A stretch of DNA of 64,000 nt from Nannocystis exedens. GTDB lineage: Bacteria > Myxococcota_A > Polyangia > Nannocystales > Nannocystaceae. Location: NCBI RefSeq assembly GCF_002343915.1, contig NZ_NETK01000001.1:10688001-10752000 (forward strand), read 5' to 3'. This document shows positions 16,012-25,258 of the stretch, piece by piece; positions within the stretch are counted from its first letter, which is position 1, and the number at the start of each line of letters is the position of its first letter. A model generated the notes under the pieces. That model saw only the letters and a program-made list of their open reading frames with translations. It had not been told where the DNA came from and searched no databases. A program made the translations under genes and the position numbers.

Positions 16012-17270
16012 CGTCGTCGTTCCCGGACGTCCGCCCCGAGCGACTGCTGCGCGAGCTGGCGCCGCAGGTGCTCGGCGCGGTCGTCCGGCGCCACCGCGAC
16101 TTCGCAGCCGCCGAGGACGCGGTCCAGGAGGCGCTCTTCGCCGCGGCCCGCCAGTGGCCGCAGGAGGGCGTGCCGGTCAATCCGCGCGGCTGGTTGATCC
16201 ACGTCGCGTCGCGGCGGCTGATGGACCAGGTCCGCAGCGAGGCGGCCCGCCGCCGGCGCGAGGAGATCGTGGTTGGCCTGGTGCCGCCCGAGCTGCAGCT
16301 CGCGCTCGCGGCCGACGAGGCGGCGGGCGAGCAGGACGACACGCTGATCCTGCTGTTCATGTGCTGTCACCCGGCGCTGACGAGCTCGTCGGCGATCGCG
16401 CTGACGCTGCGGGCGGTCGGCGGGCTGACGACCGGCGAGATCGCGCGGGCGTTCCTGGTGCCCGACGCGACGATGGGCCAGCGGATCAGCCGCGCCAAGC
16501 AGAGCATCCAATCGTCGAAGGTGCCGTTCCGGCTGCCGACGGCGGAAGAGCGGGCGCAGCGGCTCACGGCGGTGCTGCACGTGCTGTACCTGATCTTCAA
16601 CGAGGGCTACACGAGCAGCTCGGGGCCGGCGCTGCAGCGCTGCGATCTGGCCGACGAGGCGATCCGGCTGACGCGCCTGGTCCACGCGCAGCTGCCCGAG
16701 GACGGCGAGGTGGCGGGCCTGCTGGCGCTGATGCTGCTGACCGACGCGCGCCGGGCGGCCCGCTGCGGGCCCGCGGGCGAGCTGGTGCCGCTCGACGAGC
16801 AGGATCGCAGCCGGTGGGATCGGGCGGCCATCGCCGAGGGGGTGGCCCTGATCTCGGCGACCTTGCCGCGGGGACAGGTCGGTCCGTATCAATTGCAGGC
16901 GGCGATCTCGGCGCTGCACGACGAGGCGCCCCGGGCCGAGGACACCGACTGGCCGCAGATCCTGGCGCTCTACGGGGTGCTGCTGCACATGGCCGACAAC
17001 CCGATGGTGCGCCTGAACCACGCGATCGCGACGGCGATGGTCCACGGGCCCGAGGCGGGGCTGCGGCTGCTGGCGAGCCTCGACGGCGACGCGCGGATGG
17101 CCGGCCATCACCGCCTCGAGGCCGTGCGCGCGCACCTGCTCGAGCGCGCGGGCGAGGTCGCGGCGGCGATCGCCGGCTACCGCCGCGCGGCAGGGCGCAC
17201 GGCCAGCCTGCCGGAGCGGGACTATCTGCTGGGCCGCGCGGCGCGGCTGAGCGAGCGGCGCGGAGGGTGA
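16008..17270 (+). CDS. ECF42-type RNA polymerase sigma factor with C-terminal TPR-like extension
   Basis: A 420-residue protein, long for a sigma factor but normal for ECF42. Region 2 contains AAEDAVQEALFAAARQWP and NPRGWLIHVASRRLMDQVR. Region 4 contains LTLRAVGGLTTGEIARAFLVP and the recognition helix MGQRISRAKQSI. The remaining 200 residues, starting near LYLIFNEGYTSSSG, are helical-hairpin repeats including LARL/LLAS-type TPR-like pairs. This extension is needed for activity in studied members and replaces an anti-sigma factor. It is translationally coupled to the YCII gene by a 4-bp overlap. It probably controls its own operon. Confidence 0.93.
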   Translation: MTSSFPDVRPERLLRELAPQVLGAVVRRHRDFAAAEDAVQEALFAAARQWPQEGVPVNPRGWLIHVASRRLMDQVRSEAARRRREEIVVGLVPPELQLALAADEAAGEQDDTLILLFMCCHPALTSSSAIALTLRAVGGLTTGEIARAFLVPDATMGQRISRAKQSIQSSKVPFRLPTAEERAQRLTAVLHVLYLIFNEGYTSSSGPALQRCDLADEAIRLTRLVHAQLPEDGEVAGLLALMLLTDARRAARCGPAGELVPLDEQDRSRWDRAAIAEGVALISATLPRGQVGPYQLQAAISALHDEAPRAEDTDWPQILALYGVLLHMADNPMVRLNHAIATAMVHGPEAGLRLLASLDGDARMAGHHRLEAVRAHLLERAGEVAAAIAGYRRAAGRTASLPERDYLLGRAARLSERRGG

Positions 17271-17429
17271 CGGGGCGGATGGCCCTCGGGACCGGTGAGG
17301 GGCTTCGCGGCGGGCGAGCGACGCCGGGAGTGGGGGCGTGGCCGCGGAGCGGTCGGTCGCGCGAGCGCGAGCGGCTCCCTGGGCGCGACGAACGGGTCGA
17401 GACAAATTTGTCCGCTCGTGCGGAAGTCG

Positions 17430-17495
17430 AGACATGTCCATGAGGACGTGTTCAAAGAATCATGTTTTGTTGAGCATGTCTGAAAGAGCAGTCAA
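17430..17495. repeat. 14-bp-period CATG repeat array, 5 units
   Basis: Cores at 17434, 17448, 17462, 17476 and 17490, all 14 bp apart: CATG, CGTG, CATG, CATG, CAGT. A separate CCTG/ACAG pair (17648/17662) lies closer to the next gene. Convergent junction; no gene in 17271-17678. Confidence 0.88.
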
Positions 17496-17678
17496 TCCGG
17501 CGCCGTATCTGTGCGCGGGGCGAGCCGCGAGCGTCGTTGCGTGGGCGCGTGCCGTCGGGCTGCGCCGGCTGGGGGCGCGGGCGAGATCACCGCCAGCGAG
17601 GGCGAGGCGGCCGGGCCTGCGCGAGGATGTCCGTCGGCGAGCGTGGCCTGTTCGAGAGGACAGCCGGGGCGCCCGCGC

Positions 17679-18512
17679 TCACGCGTCGACGATCGTCTTG
17701 CCGAGCACCGCCAGGGCGTGGGCGAGGCCGCCGGCGAGGTCGCCGAGGGTGGGGATCTGGCCGAGGTCGAGGCCGACGGCGACGATGGCCTGGGCGACGC
17801 CCGGGCCGAGGCCGACCAGCAGCGGGCGGGCGCCGAGCAGGCCGACGGCCCGGGCGGCGCCGACGAGGTGGCTTGCCATCCCGGCGTCGACGAGCGGGAC
17901 GCCGGACAGGTCGAAGACGACGACGCGCGAGCGGTGGCGCACCACGGCGGCCAGCACGGCGGTGGTCATGGCCTGGGCGCGCTCGTGATCGAGGTGGCCG
18001 ATCAGCGGGCACACGAGGACGCCGGGGTAGAGCGGCAGCACCTGGGTCGAGAGCGCGAGGATCTCGTCGGCCTGGGTGCGGATCAGCTTCTCGCGGGCGA
18101 CGAGGTAGGCGTCGGCGAGCGCGGCCACGCCGGCGTAGGCGATCCTGCCGCGCTTGCGCTCCCAGAACAGGATCGGATCCGGGTCGGCGGCGAAGTCGAC
18201 GGCGAAGGCCTCGGAGACGACCTCGAAGCCGAAGTGCATGCCGGCGGTGATCTCGGTGACCGAGACGCCCATCGAGGCCCGCTGGACGCCGAGCGCCGAG
18301 AGGATGGCGGGATAAGCCTGCGGAGCGTCGCTCTCGAGGTCGGCGGCGACGGCCTCGAACACGCGCTTGACCGAGGCCTGCATCACCGGGAGCGGCAAGG
18401 CGCGGTAAAACGGCAGGTCGGCGGCCCGGACGCGCTCGCACGACTCGAGCACGAGCTCGTCGAGCCGCCGGCGGTAGTACTCGATCGCGCGCTCGGCTGC
18501 CGTCGGCTCCAC
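17679..18512 (-). CDS. STAS-domain protein (RsbR-like co-antagonist)
   Basis: A 277-residue protein with two parts. Residues 1-150 are a helical N-terminal domain (ERAIEYYRRRLDELVLESCE, MGVSVTEITAGMHFGFEVVS). Residues about 155-275 form a STAS domain (VLPLYPGVLVCPLIGHLDHERA, then VVVFDLSGVPLVDAGMASHLV, then PLLVGLGPGVAQAIVAVGLD). That layout matches RsbR-type sensors of stressosome or partner-switching systems. The usual phosphorylated Ser/Thr next to DLSG is not obvious; the region reads DLSGVPLVDAGMA. No switch kinase or phosphatase lies next to it. Confidence 0.85.
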   Translation of the reverse strand: MEPTAAERAIEYYRRRLDELVLESCERVRAADLPFYRALPLPVMQASVKRVFEAVAADLESDAPQAYPAILSALGVQRASMGVSVTEITAGMHFGFEVVSEAFAVDFAADPDPILFWERKRGRIAYAGVAALADAYLVAREKLIRTQADEILALSTQVLPLYPGVLVCPLIGHLDHERAQAMTTAVLAAVVRHRSRVVVFDLSGVPLVDAGMASHLVGAARAVGLLGARPLLVGLGPGVAQAIVAVGLDLGQIPTLGDLAGGLAHALAVLGKTIVDA

Positions 18513-18684
18513 GGCCTTCAGGATGCCTCACTCGAGCGAAGACGGTAAACAAACCGCGATTGGGGCGGACGCGGTCGTGGCGCCCGCCGCACGCCAGGGA
18601 GCGCCGGAGGTGCAGCTCCCGGGCGCGAGTTCGAACGGTCCGTCGGCGCAGACGCTGTCGACATTCGAGAATGTCGGGTCCGGG
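18513..18684. repeat. Short hairpin in tandem gap
   Basis: CGACATTCGAGAATGTCG (near 18659-18676) is a perfect 8-bp stem with a two-base loop. It resembles the ACATTCGAGATGTC segment in the cluster near 1680, so it may be a collapsed repeat unit. Confidence 0.45.
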
Positions 18685-20778
18685 TCAAGGGGTGGCGGCC
18701 TGGTGGGCGCCGAAGTTGCTCGGGCCCGCCAGGACGCGGCCGTCGATGTCGACGAAGTGGCCGCCGGGCAAGTCGGCGGCGGTGAGGCCGAGGTCGGCGA
18801 GCGCAGCCCCACCGCCGGCGAGGGCCGCCGAGTCGCTGCAGGTCGGCGCGAGCGCCTCGTCGAGGCAGAGCTCGGCCGGATCGGCGGTCCAGGCGAGGTT
18901 GGGCGCGAGGGTCCAGCCGGCGGTGTCGGCGTCGCCGGCGGCGAACTCCCACGATTGCTCGACGCTGCCGACCAGCAGGTTGCTGGCGTAGTGCATCTCG
19001 CTCAGCGGCGCCCCGGCGCCGCAGTTGCCGGGCGCGCTGTTCATGTTGATCCGCAGGCCGGCGGCGTTGGGGGTGGCGACGCTGTTGGCGAACAGCCAGT
19101 AGCGCGGGGCGTCGGCCTGGCCGGCGTGGAGGTAGAAGCCGCCGTCGCTGTGGACGAAGACGTTGCCGTACATCTTGGTGTCGCCGCCGGTGCAGCCGAT
19201 CTGGAGGTCGACGCCGACCCCGCCGATGAAGCGGTTGTTGTAGGCGGCGCCGCTGTTGCCCGGGTTCCATTGCAAGGAGGAGCGCTGGTTGGGCTCGTTC
19301 GCCAGGCCCGAGGCGGTGACGACGTTGTCGTGGACCTCGAGGCCGCTGCGGCACGAGCCGAACTGCATGCCGTCCCAGCCGCTGTTCTCGACCCGGTTGC
19401 GGTAGACCTTGGCGCCCTCGATCGGGTACGGCGGCGGCTGCTGCTCGATGCTGTCGGTGTAGTAGCCGACGTAAAAGCCCTCGGTCAGGACGTCGTGGAC
19501 GTAGTTGTGGTGCAGCCGCAGGTTCTCGAAGGTCCAGTTGTCGGCGTTGAACTCGTCGCTGCCGCCGTTCCAGATCCGGAAGCCGCTGTCGGGGCCGTCG
19601 GCGATCTCGACGCCGAAGATCTCGATGTCGGTCGAGCCGGTGTTGGTATTGCCGCCCTGCGTGTAATTGCGGACGAACACCGCCTGGCCGCCGGCGCCGG
19701 TGTTGGTCAGCTTGAAGCCGTACTCGACGTCGTCGGCGCCCTTGCCGTCGATGATGACGTGTTGACAATTGATGAGGTGCATCAGCCAGCTCGTGTCGTC
19801 GTTGCTGACCGCGCCCTCGTTGATGATGTGGATCGGGGCCTCGGCGGTGCCCTGGAAGTTGAAGAAGGCGAAGTCGCTGCTGGCCTGGCCGGAGATCCGC
19901 ACGAGGTCGCCGGGCTGGACCTTGACGCCGCCGATCTCGCCGTTCTGGAAGTACGAGGCCTGGCCGATGTCGGCGGTGTGCACGGTGCGGCCGGCGTCGC
20001 TGCGCGGCGGGACGCAGGTGACGAGCCGCCGCTCGAACAGGGTGCTCTGCACCTGGCCGTCGGTGATGGTGGCGCGCACGTCGTAGTCGCGGCGGCCGTC
20101 GGGGCAGGTGAAGACGTACTCGGCGGTGTCGGCGGTGGCGATCTCGCTGCCGTCGTCGGCCGCGAACACGGCCCACTGGACGCCGGTCAGCGCGACGGCG
20201 GTGTCGATCGCGAGGGTGGTCTCGCTGTCGCTCGGCGGGGCGTCGTCGGCGGGGACGCGCACGATCTCGCGGCTGGCGCGGATGCTGGCCGGCAGGGCGC
20301 CCTGGGGCAGCGGCTCGAAGGTGGCGGTGCAGCTCGCGGTGGTCTCGACGACGACCTCGGTCGTGAGCTCGGCGCCGCTGCAGTCGCCCGACCACCCGGC
20401 GAAGCGGTTGCCGGCCGACGGGGCGGCGGTGAGCGAGACCGGGCCCGCCGGCACGTCGTAGGCGCAGGCGGCCTCGGTGCAGGTCTGGCCCGGCGGATCG
20501 GCCGCGACGGTGCCTTCACCGACGATGGCGATCTCGAGGTTGCCGTCGCCGCCGTCGGTGGTCGGGCCGACGCTGGTCTCGGTCGGGTCGCCCATGGTCG
20601 GCACCGAGGTGGCGTCGCTGCTCTCGGTCGGGACGCTGCCGTTGCTCGTGGTCGCGGTGCCGTCGGTGCCGTCGGTGCCTTCGGTGCCTTCGGTGCCGTC
20701 GGTGTCGGTGCCGGCCGGGCCCGGGCACGCGGCATTCAGGAGGAGCATCGCGATCGCAGGAGCGTAAATAAGCCGCAT
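18685..20778 (-). CDS. Large lipoprotein with right-handed parallel beta-helix
   Basis: A 697-residue protein. The start at 20778 was chosen because MRLIYAPAIAMLLLNAACPG is a lipoprotein leader with lipobox NAAC. A low-complexity stalk (TDTDGTEGTEGTDGTDGT, then Ser/Thr) is encoded by 9-bp DNA repeats. Residues about 80-145 resemble a divergent InlB B-repeat (AGNRFAGWSGDCSG). From about 250 to 640, many short Asn/Gly-rich rungs (HIINEGAVSNDD, HHNYVHDVLTEGFYVGYY, VYRNRVENSGWDGMQFG, YNNRFIGG) are typical of a parallel beta-helix as in pectate lyases and polysaccharide-binding proteins. No certain catalytic triad seen. Likely surface carbohydrate binding or cleavage. Confidence 0.82.
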   Translation of the reverse strand: MRLIYAPAIAMLLLNAACPGPAGTDTDGTEGTEGTDGTDGTATTSNGSVPTESSDATSVPTMGDPTETSVGPTTDGGDGNLEIAIVGEGTVAADPPGQTCTEAACAYDVPAGPVSLTAAPSAGNRFAGWSGDCSGAELTTEVVVETTASCTATFEPLPQGALPASIRASREIVRVPADDAPPSDSETTLAIDTAVALTGVQWAVFAADDGSEIATADTAEYVFTCPDGRRDYDVRATITDGQVQSTLFERRLVTCVPPRSDAGRTVHTADIGQASYFQNGEIGGVKVQPGDLVRISGQASSDFAFFNFQGTAEAPIHIINEGAVSNDDTSWLMHLINCQHVIIDGKGADDVEYGFKLTNTGAGGQAVFVRNYTQGGNTNTGSTDIEIFGVEIADGPDSGFRIWNGGSDEFNADNWTFENLRLHHNYVHDVLTEGFYVGYYTDSIEQQPPPYPIEGAKVYRNRVENSGWDGMQFGSCRSGLEVHDNVVTASGLANEPNQRSSLQWNPGNSGAAYNNRFIGGVGVDLQIGCTGGDTKMYGNVFVHSDGGFYLHAGQADAPRYWLFANSVATPNAAGLRINMNSAPGNCGAGAPLSEMHYASNLLVGSVEQSWEFAAGDADTAGWTLAPNLAWTADPAELCLDEALAPTCSDSAALAGGGAALADLGLTAADLPGGHFVDIDGRVLAGPSNFGAHQAATP

Positions 20779-21001
20779 CGGCCGATTGTACCCGCGGCGC
20801 AGGTCGGCGAAAGCGTCGACATGGCGCTCCGCGCTGGGGGCCGGCGCAGACATGCCGGCCTCCGCGGAGCGGGTCGCAATGGTCGGGGCACACCCGGCTC
20901 GCGGGCGTGTGAGCGCGACGGGTGGCGCGGCTTCGGCTCGACCTTGCAGGTGCCGCGGAGCCGGTGCGGGGGGTCGTCGCGGGCGACGCCGGGGCGGCGC
21001 G

Positions 21002-22525
21002 TCAGAACGCCATCGGCAGGTCCCACGATTGCAGCGGCAGGTCGGCGAGGTACTTGACCGGCGTGTACCACAGCTTGCCGCTCGGGCTGACGGCGACGCG
21101 GCCGACGCCGGGCATGGTCTGGAACGGCTCGACCTCGCCGGTGAAGGGGGCGATCCGGACCACCTCGAGGTTGGCGAGGCCGGCGTAGACGTGGCCGGTG
21201 AAGGCGTCGTGGGCGAGGCTGGTGACGTCGGACATGAGGTCGACGACGAACTCGGCCTGCTGGGTCTGGGCGTTGAAGCGGTAGACGATGCCGCCGTCGA
21301 GCGCGACCAGCAGGTGGACCGGGCTGACGGGGGCGCTGGCGGTGACGCGCGCGTCGAAGGTGAAGACCACGTCCTGGGTGGCGGCGTCGAGGTCGGCGCT
21401 GTTGTACTCGCCGTTCATCGTGCTGTTGCCGACGTAGAGGACGCGGTCCTCGCCCCACGCGAGGCCGTGCGGGCCGGCGTCGGCGGCGGAGCTGCCGAAC
21501 GGGCCGTCGCCCTGGGTGACCTGGGCGACGATGACGATCGGCAGCGGGCTCATCATGTTGGCCTCGTCGAGCCGGGCGACGCCCTGCGGCGGGTCGGCCT
21601 GGCAGCCGCAGGCCTGACAGCAGGTGTAGGTGATGGCGACCTCGCCGAGGCCCTCGACCGGGGTCGGCCGGCTCGGCCCGGCGGCGACCGGCGGGACATC
21701 GGTGAGCTGCGGGATCGTCAGGCGGCGCAGCACCTTGACCTCGCCCATGTTGAGGTTGGCCACACCTGTCCATTGGGTCAGCTCGCCGTCGGGCTTGAGG
21801 CGCCGCACGTAGTCGGGCCCGCTGCGCAGCGTCACCATCCAGGCGTTGCAGTCGTCGGCGAAGTCGATGCCGCCGATCTCGGTCGAGAACGGGCCGTTGA
21901 GCTGCTCGGCGGTCGGCTCCTGGCACTCGACCAGGCGCTCGCAGCCGCACAGGGTGCCCCAGCAGTGGCCGTCGTCGGTGCAGGCGACGTCGGCGCAGGG
22001 GGCCACGGGGACGCAGGCGCCGACGCCGTCGCAGGTGCTGCCTGGCCCGCAGGACAGGTCGGCGCAGGCGGTCTCGGTGCCGGCGAGGGTGCAGGGGTCG
22101 CCGGCGGCGTGGCACTCGCCGCTGATGATGTCGCACACCTGGCCTTCGGGACAGGCGTCCGGGCCCTGGCCCTGGCACGCGGTGAGGCACTCGCCGTCGA
22201 CGCACTGCTGGTTGGGCTGATCGCAGGGGCCGCAGCCGGGCGCGGTGGTGCTCGAGGTCTGCGCCGGCTCGGTGGTGCCGGTGGTGCCGGTGGTCGTGGT
22301 CGGGTCGGAGGCGGTGGTCCCGGTCGGGACGGCGGTGTCGCTGCCGCTGTCGCTGCCGGTGCCGGGCTCGCCGGTGGTCCCCGGCGTGGCGCCGGTCGTC
22401 ATGGTCGTGGTCGCGGTGGCCGGCGCGGTCGTGACCTCGGTGGCAGTGGCGCGGCCGTCGTCGCCGCAGGCGCCGAGCACGAGGCATGCCGCCGCGAGCT
22501 GCGGCAGCGGAGTGGCAAACTTCAT
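21002..22525 (-). CDS. Lipoprotein with Cys-rich domain and propeller-like C-terminus
   Basis: A 507-residue protein. MKFATPLPQLAAACLVLGAC is the lipoprotein leader. Then come a Thr-rich stalk (about 25-95), a Cys-rich region (about 96-205: CGPCDQPNQQCVDGECLTAC, CPEGQVCD) with EGF/dickkopf-like spacing, and a C-terminal part of about 300 residues. That part has repeated sheet segments (GPHGLAWGEDRVLYVGN, GHVYAGLANLEVVRIAPFTG, GRVAVSPSGKLWYTPV) suggesting an NHL/SMP-30-like propeller. It is on the same strand as the beta-helix lipoprotein, 220 bp away, and both are probably surface proteins. Function unknown. Confidence 0.8.
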   Translation of the reverse strand: MKFATPLPQLAAACLVLGACGDDGRATATEVTTAPATATTTMTTGATPGTTGEPGTGSDSGSDTAVPTGTTASDPTTTTGTTGTTEPAQTSSTTAPGCGPCDQPNQQCVDGECLTACQGQGPDACPEGQVCDIISGECHAAGDPCTLAGTETACADLSCGPGSTCDGVGACVPVAPCADVACTDDGHCWGTLCGCERLVECQEPTAEQLNGPFSTEIGGIDFADDCNAWMVTLRSGPDYVRRLKPDGELTQWTGVANLNMGEVKVLRRLTIPQLTDVPPVAAGPSRPTPVEGLGEVAITYTCCQACGCQADPPQGVARLDEANMMSPLPIVIVAQVTQGDGPFGSSAADAGPHGLAWGEDRVLYVGNSTMNGEYNSADLDAATQDVVFTFDARVTASAPVSPVHLLVALDGGIVYRFNAQTQQAEFVVDLMSDVTSLAHDAFTGHVYAGLANLEVVRIAPFTGEVEPFQTMPGVGRVAVSPSGKLWYTPVKYLADLPLQSWDLPMAF

Positions 22526-22910
22526 CTCAATCCCTCCGAATTTCGGGGCATGGTAGCCGCGAGCGTCGATGCCTGGGCAGGCGCGCGAGTGAGGCGAGGA
22601 CGTGTGCGTGGAGCGCCCGCGCGCGGTCGCGCGGCGATCGAGCGATCGCCAGGTCGGGTGATTCGGAGGACGCCGACGTCGGCGCCCGGGCTCCGCGCCT
22701 GGCCGTCACTGGCTCGCGCCGCGATCCCCGGTCCGGTGCCCCGCCTCGTCGGCGGTCGCACCGTGGAGCGCGGGAGTGCATGGCGACGAGGGGCGACCTC
22801 GTCGCGAGCCTCGGGCGACGCGCGGTTCGGGTCGGGTCCGGTCCGTGCGCGAGGTGCTCGGGGACGGCCGTCGTGTCGTGCGGGCGCCCGCAGGCGGGGA
22901 CCCTGCGCGC
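22526..22910. other. Intergenic, nothing seen
   Basis: About 385 bp between two minus-strand genes. No credible protein, no repeat array and no clear terminator. Confidence 0.4.
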
Positions 22911-23711
22911 TCAGGGCATCGCCTCGACCAGGCGGAGGAACGCGCGGTGGTGCGTCAGCGGCAGCATGTGACCGGCGCCGGGGACGGTGATCGGCTCGAC
23001 CTGCGGGAGCGAGGCGGCGAGCCGTTCGGCGACGGCGCGCGGGGCCGCGGGGCCGTCGTCGCCGATGACGAGGCGGACCGGACAGGTGATTCGGGCCAGG
23101 TCGGCGGCGGCGAAGGGGGCGCCGAACACGGCCGGGCCGCCGATGAAGTGGCGCTCGCGGGCGCCGGCGACGATGGCGAGCCGGTCGGCTTCGGGCAAGA
23201 AGTCCCACAGCTCGGGGTCGCTCCAGAAGTCGAGGAAGCGACGCGTGGCCGCGGCCGAGTCGCCGGCCAGCACGAGCGCGCGGCACTCGGCCTCGACGGC
23301 CTCGACGGGCGCGAGCGCTGGGTCGCCCGGCGCGAGCAGGCCGAAGGCGACCGGCTCGACGAGCACGAGGTCGCGCACCCGCTCGGGGGCGGTCGCGGCC
23401 AGGCTCAAGGCCAGGACGGCGCCGTAGGAGTGGCCGACGACGCGCGCCGGACCGCCGAGGACGTCGAGCAGGGCGAGCAGCACGGCCACCTGACGCGCGA
23501 GCAAGGTCTCGGGGGTCATGTCCTCGGGGCAAGGCGTCTGGCCGTGGCCGTAGAGGTCGGGGGCGGCGACCGACCAGCGCGGGGCGAGGGCGGCGATCGC
23601 CCGCTCCCACTGGACGCCGCTGCTGGCGCCGGCGTGGAGCAGCAGCAGCGCGGGGCCGCTGCCGGCGTGGCGGTAGGAGGTGACGGCGCGGTCGGCGTGG
23701 AGCTGCGGCAC
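22911..23711 (-). CDS. Alpha/beta hydrolase
   Basis: A 266-residue protein of typical fold length. LLLLHAGASSGVQWERAIAA carries the oxyanion-hole strand, VVGHSYGAVLALSLA the nucleophile elbow (Ser95), CPVRLVIGDDGPAAP the acid strand and ITVPGAGHMLPLTH the catalytic His. These form an intact Ser-Asp-His triad. A cap of helices lies at about 130-190. The substrate cannot be told. It is followed upstream on the same strand by an ABC ATPase gene, separated by a seven-unit repeat array. Confidence 0.9.
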   Translation of the reverse strand: MPQLHADRAVTSYRHAGSGPALLLLHAGASSGVQWERAIAALAPRWSVAAPDLYGHGQTPCPEDMTPETLLARQVAVLLALLDVLGGPARVVGHSYGAVLALSLAATAPERVRDLVLVEPVAFGLLAPGDPALAPVEAVEAECRALVLAGDSAAATRRFLDFWSDPELWDFLPEADRLAIVAGARERHFIGGPAVFGAPFAAADLARITCPVRLVIGDDGPAAPRAVAERLAASLPQVEPITVPGAGHMLPLTHHRAFLRLVEAMP

Positions 23712-23738
23712 GGGGTTCGGCGGGGTGCGAGTGAGGAA

Positions 23739-23838
23739 GGACAGGGCCGATCGGTCAGGTCTGCAAGGACAGGCTCGATCGGGCAGGTGCGAACGGACAG
23801 GCGCGATCGGACATGCCCCTCAGGTCATGCGGTGACGG
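23739..23838. repeat. 14-bp-period repeat array, 7 units, perfect phasing
   Basis: Core A positions 23743, 23757, 23771, 23785, 23799, 23813 and 23827 are exactly 14 bp apart. The first five units have CAGG cores, the last two CATG. Spacers CGATCG, TGCAAG and CGAACG recur. The last unit covers the stop codon of the ABC gene (23825-23827). This is the cleanest example of the family. Confidence 0.95.
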
Positions 23839-24457
23839 GGCGGCCGAGCTCGAGCACGCGGGCGCCGCCGAGGGCGGCGATGTCCTCGGGGTCGTGGGCG
23901 GACAGGACCAGGCCGACGCCGCGGGCGCGGGCGGCCACGAGGGCGGCGATCAGGGCCCCGCGGGCCTCGCGGTCGAGGCCGGCGAACGGCTCGTCGAGGA
24001 CGTAGAGGACGCCGCCGCCGAGGGTGAGGGCGGCGGCGACGAGGCGCTTGCGCATGCCGAGGCTGTAGGTGGTGGCGAGGTGGTCGATGGCGGGGCCGAG
24101 GTCGGCGAGGGCGATCACGCGCTCGCGCCCGAGCGGCTCGCGGAACACGCCGGCGTAGAACTCGACGAGCTCGCGGCCGGTGAGGCCCTGCGGGACCTCG
24201 ACCTCCTGCGGGAGGTAGCGCAGGGCGGCGCGGGCGGCCAGCGGGGCGCCGCGCAGGTCGTGGCCGCCGAGGATGACGCGGCCGGCGTCGGGGATCACGC
24301 CGCCGGCGAGGCAGCCGATCAAAGTCGACTTGCCGGCGCCGTTGGGGCCGACGAGCACGAGGACCTCGCCGGCCGCGACGTCGAGGTCGAGCTGTTCGAA
24401 CAGACAGGTCGTGCCGTAGCGCTTGGTCAGGCCGCGGGCGACGAGGGGGGCGGTCAT
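23825..24457 (-). CDS. ABC transporter ATP-binding protein
   Basis: A 210-residue nucleotide-binding domain, short like CcmA-type subunits. Walker A is GPNGAGKST (37-45), the signature is TYSLGMRKRL in place of LSGGQ, and Walker B is VLYVLDEPFAGLD, followed by LVLSAHD (switch His). It would power a transporter, but no permease gene is adjacent, so the partner lies elsewhere or was lost. The C-terminal codons (RPVTA-stop) are partly repeat sequence. Confidence 0.9.
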   Translation of the reverse strand: MTAPLVARGLTKRYGTTCLFEQLDLDVAAGEVLVLVGPNGAGKSTLIGCLAGGVIPDAGRVILGGHDLRGAPLAARAALRYLPQEVEVPQGLTGRELVEFYAGVFREPLGRERVIALADLGPAIDHLATTYSLGMRKRLVAAALTLGGGVLYVLDEPFAGLDREARGALIAALVAARARGVGLVLSAHDPEDIAALGGARVLELGRPVTA

Positions 24458-25258
24458 GCGCGGCAGTGTAGCGCCGCGGCCGTCGCCGTGGGGGCCGAAC
24501 GGGGCAGGAGACGAACCCTCGGCGGCGGCCGAGCGCGAGGGCCTCGGGCCAGGCGGGCGACGATCGCGGAGGCGCCGCGAATGCCGCGAGCCCGGGGCCG
24601 CGGGGCGGCCGGGGCGAATGGCGGCAGGACCGAGTCGAGGGCGGGCCGGGTCATGGCAATCATTCTCGCGCGGTCCTTGTCGGCGGGGGCACACGGGGCG
24701 TGCCGACAATGTGCATAGCAGGGCCGCTCGCCGCGCCCTCGTGGCAGACGGTGGGCGGGGTGTGGCGCGGCGCAACCCCTGGCGATTGCCCACGGACGTT
24801 TCACCGCATGCTCCCCGGGCGGCGCGCGCGCGGCCGGCTCCGCGGGCGGCGGCGCGGGGTTCGGAGGGTGATCCATGTTGCTGAATTCCTCTCGGTGCCC
24901 TGCCGACCATGCGAGCGCATGGCCGGAGACCGCCGAGCCGGGGCGACGATGTGCATTCGGGCATGCGCTGCCGCGGGGACGAGCCCGGCTGCGTGGTCGC
25001 GGCGATCGAGGCCTGCGCGGGCGATGCCAGCGGGGACGACGCGGGCGTCGGTGGGCCCGTGACGGGTGCGGGCAGCCGGGTGCTCGCGCGGCGCGACGGA
25101 GGGGCCCCTTCGCCGCGCCTGCGCTCGCGCCCGGTGCGGGCCGTCGCGCTGTGGTGCGCAGCAAGATCCGCGATTGCCTCGCTCTTCCTCGGGCCCACAA
25201 TTGGCGCGACGGTGCGGCGCACGAGTCCGCTCGTGGGCCGCCGGAAACGAGGAATGCG
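24458..25258. other. Long intergenic region, no gene seen
   Basis: About 800 bp. All reading frames give Arg/Pro/Ala shadow sequence. A plus-strand stretch near 24960 reads MRCRGDEPGCVVAAIEACAG, with the Cys pattern of small secreted peptides, but has no leader. No 14-bp array. Could be a decayed gene or a long leader region. Confidence 0.4.

Noticed and set aside
17399..17410. GACAAATTTGTC palindrome before the STAS-side array
   Set aside because: Single copy, 30 bp from the array start and not near a promoter of either convergent gene; probably chance or an eroded unit.
20640..20710. 9-bp repeats in the beta-helix lipoprotein gene as a mobile element
   Set aside because: They encode the in-frame TDG/TEG stalk typical of these lipoproteins and are explained by codon repetition.
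23739..23838. Arrays considered as CRISPR
   Set aside because: The repeat core is under 12 bp, spacers are about 4 bp, and no cas genes are present.
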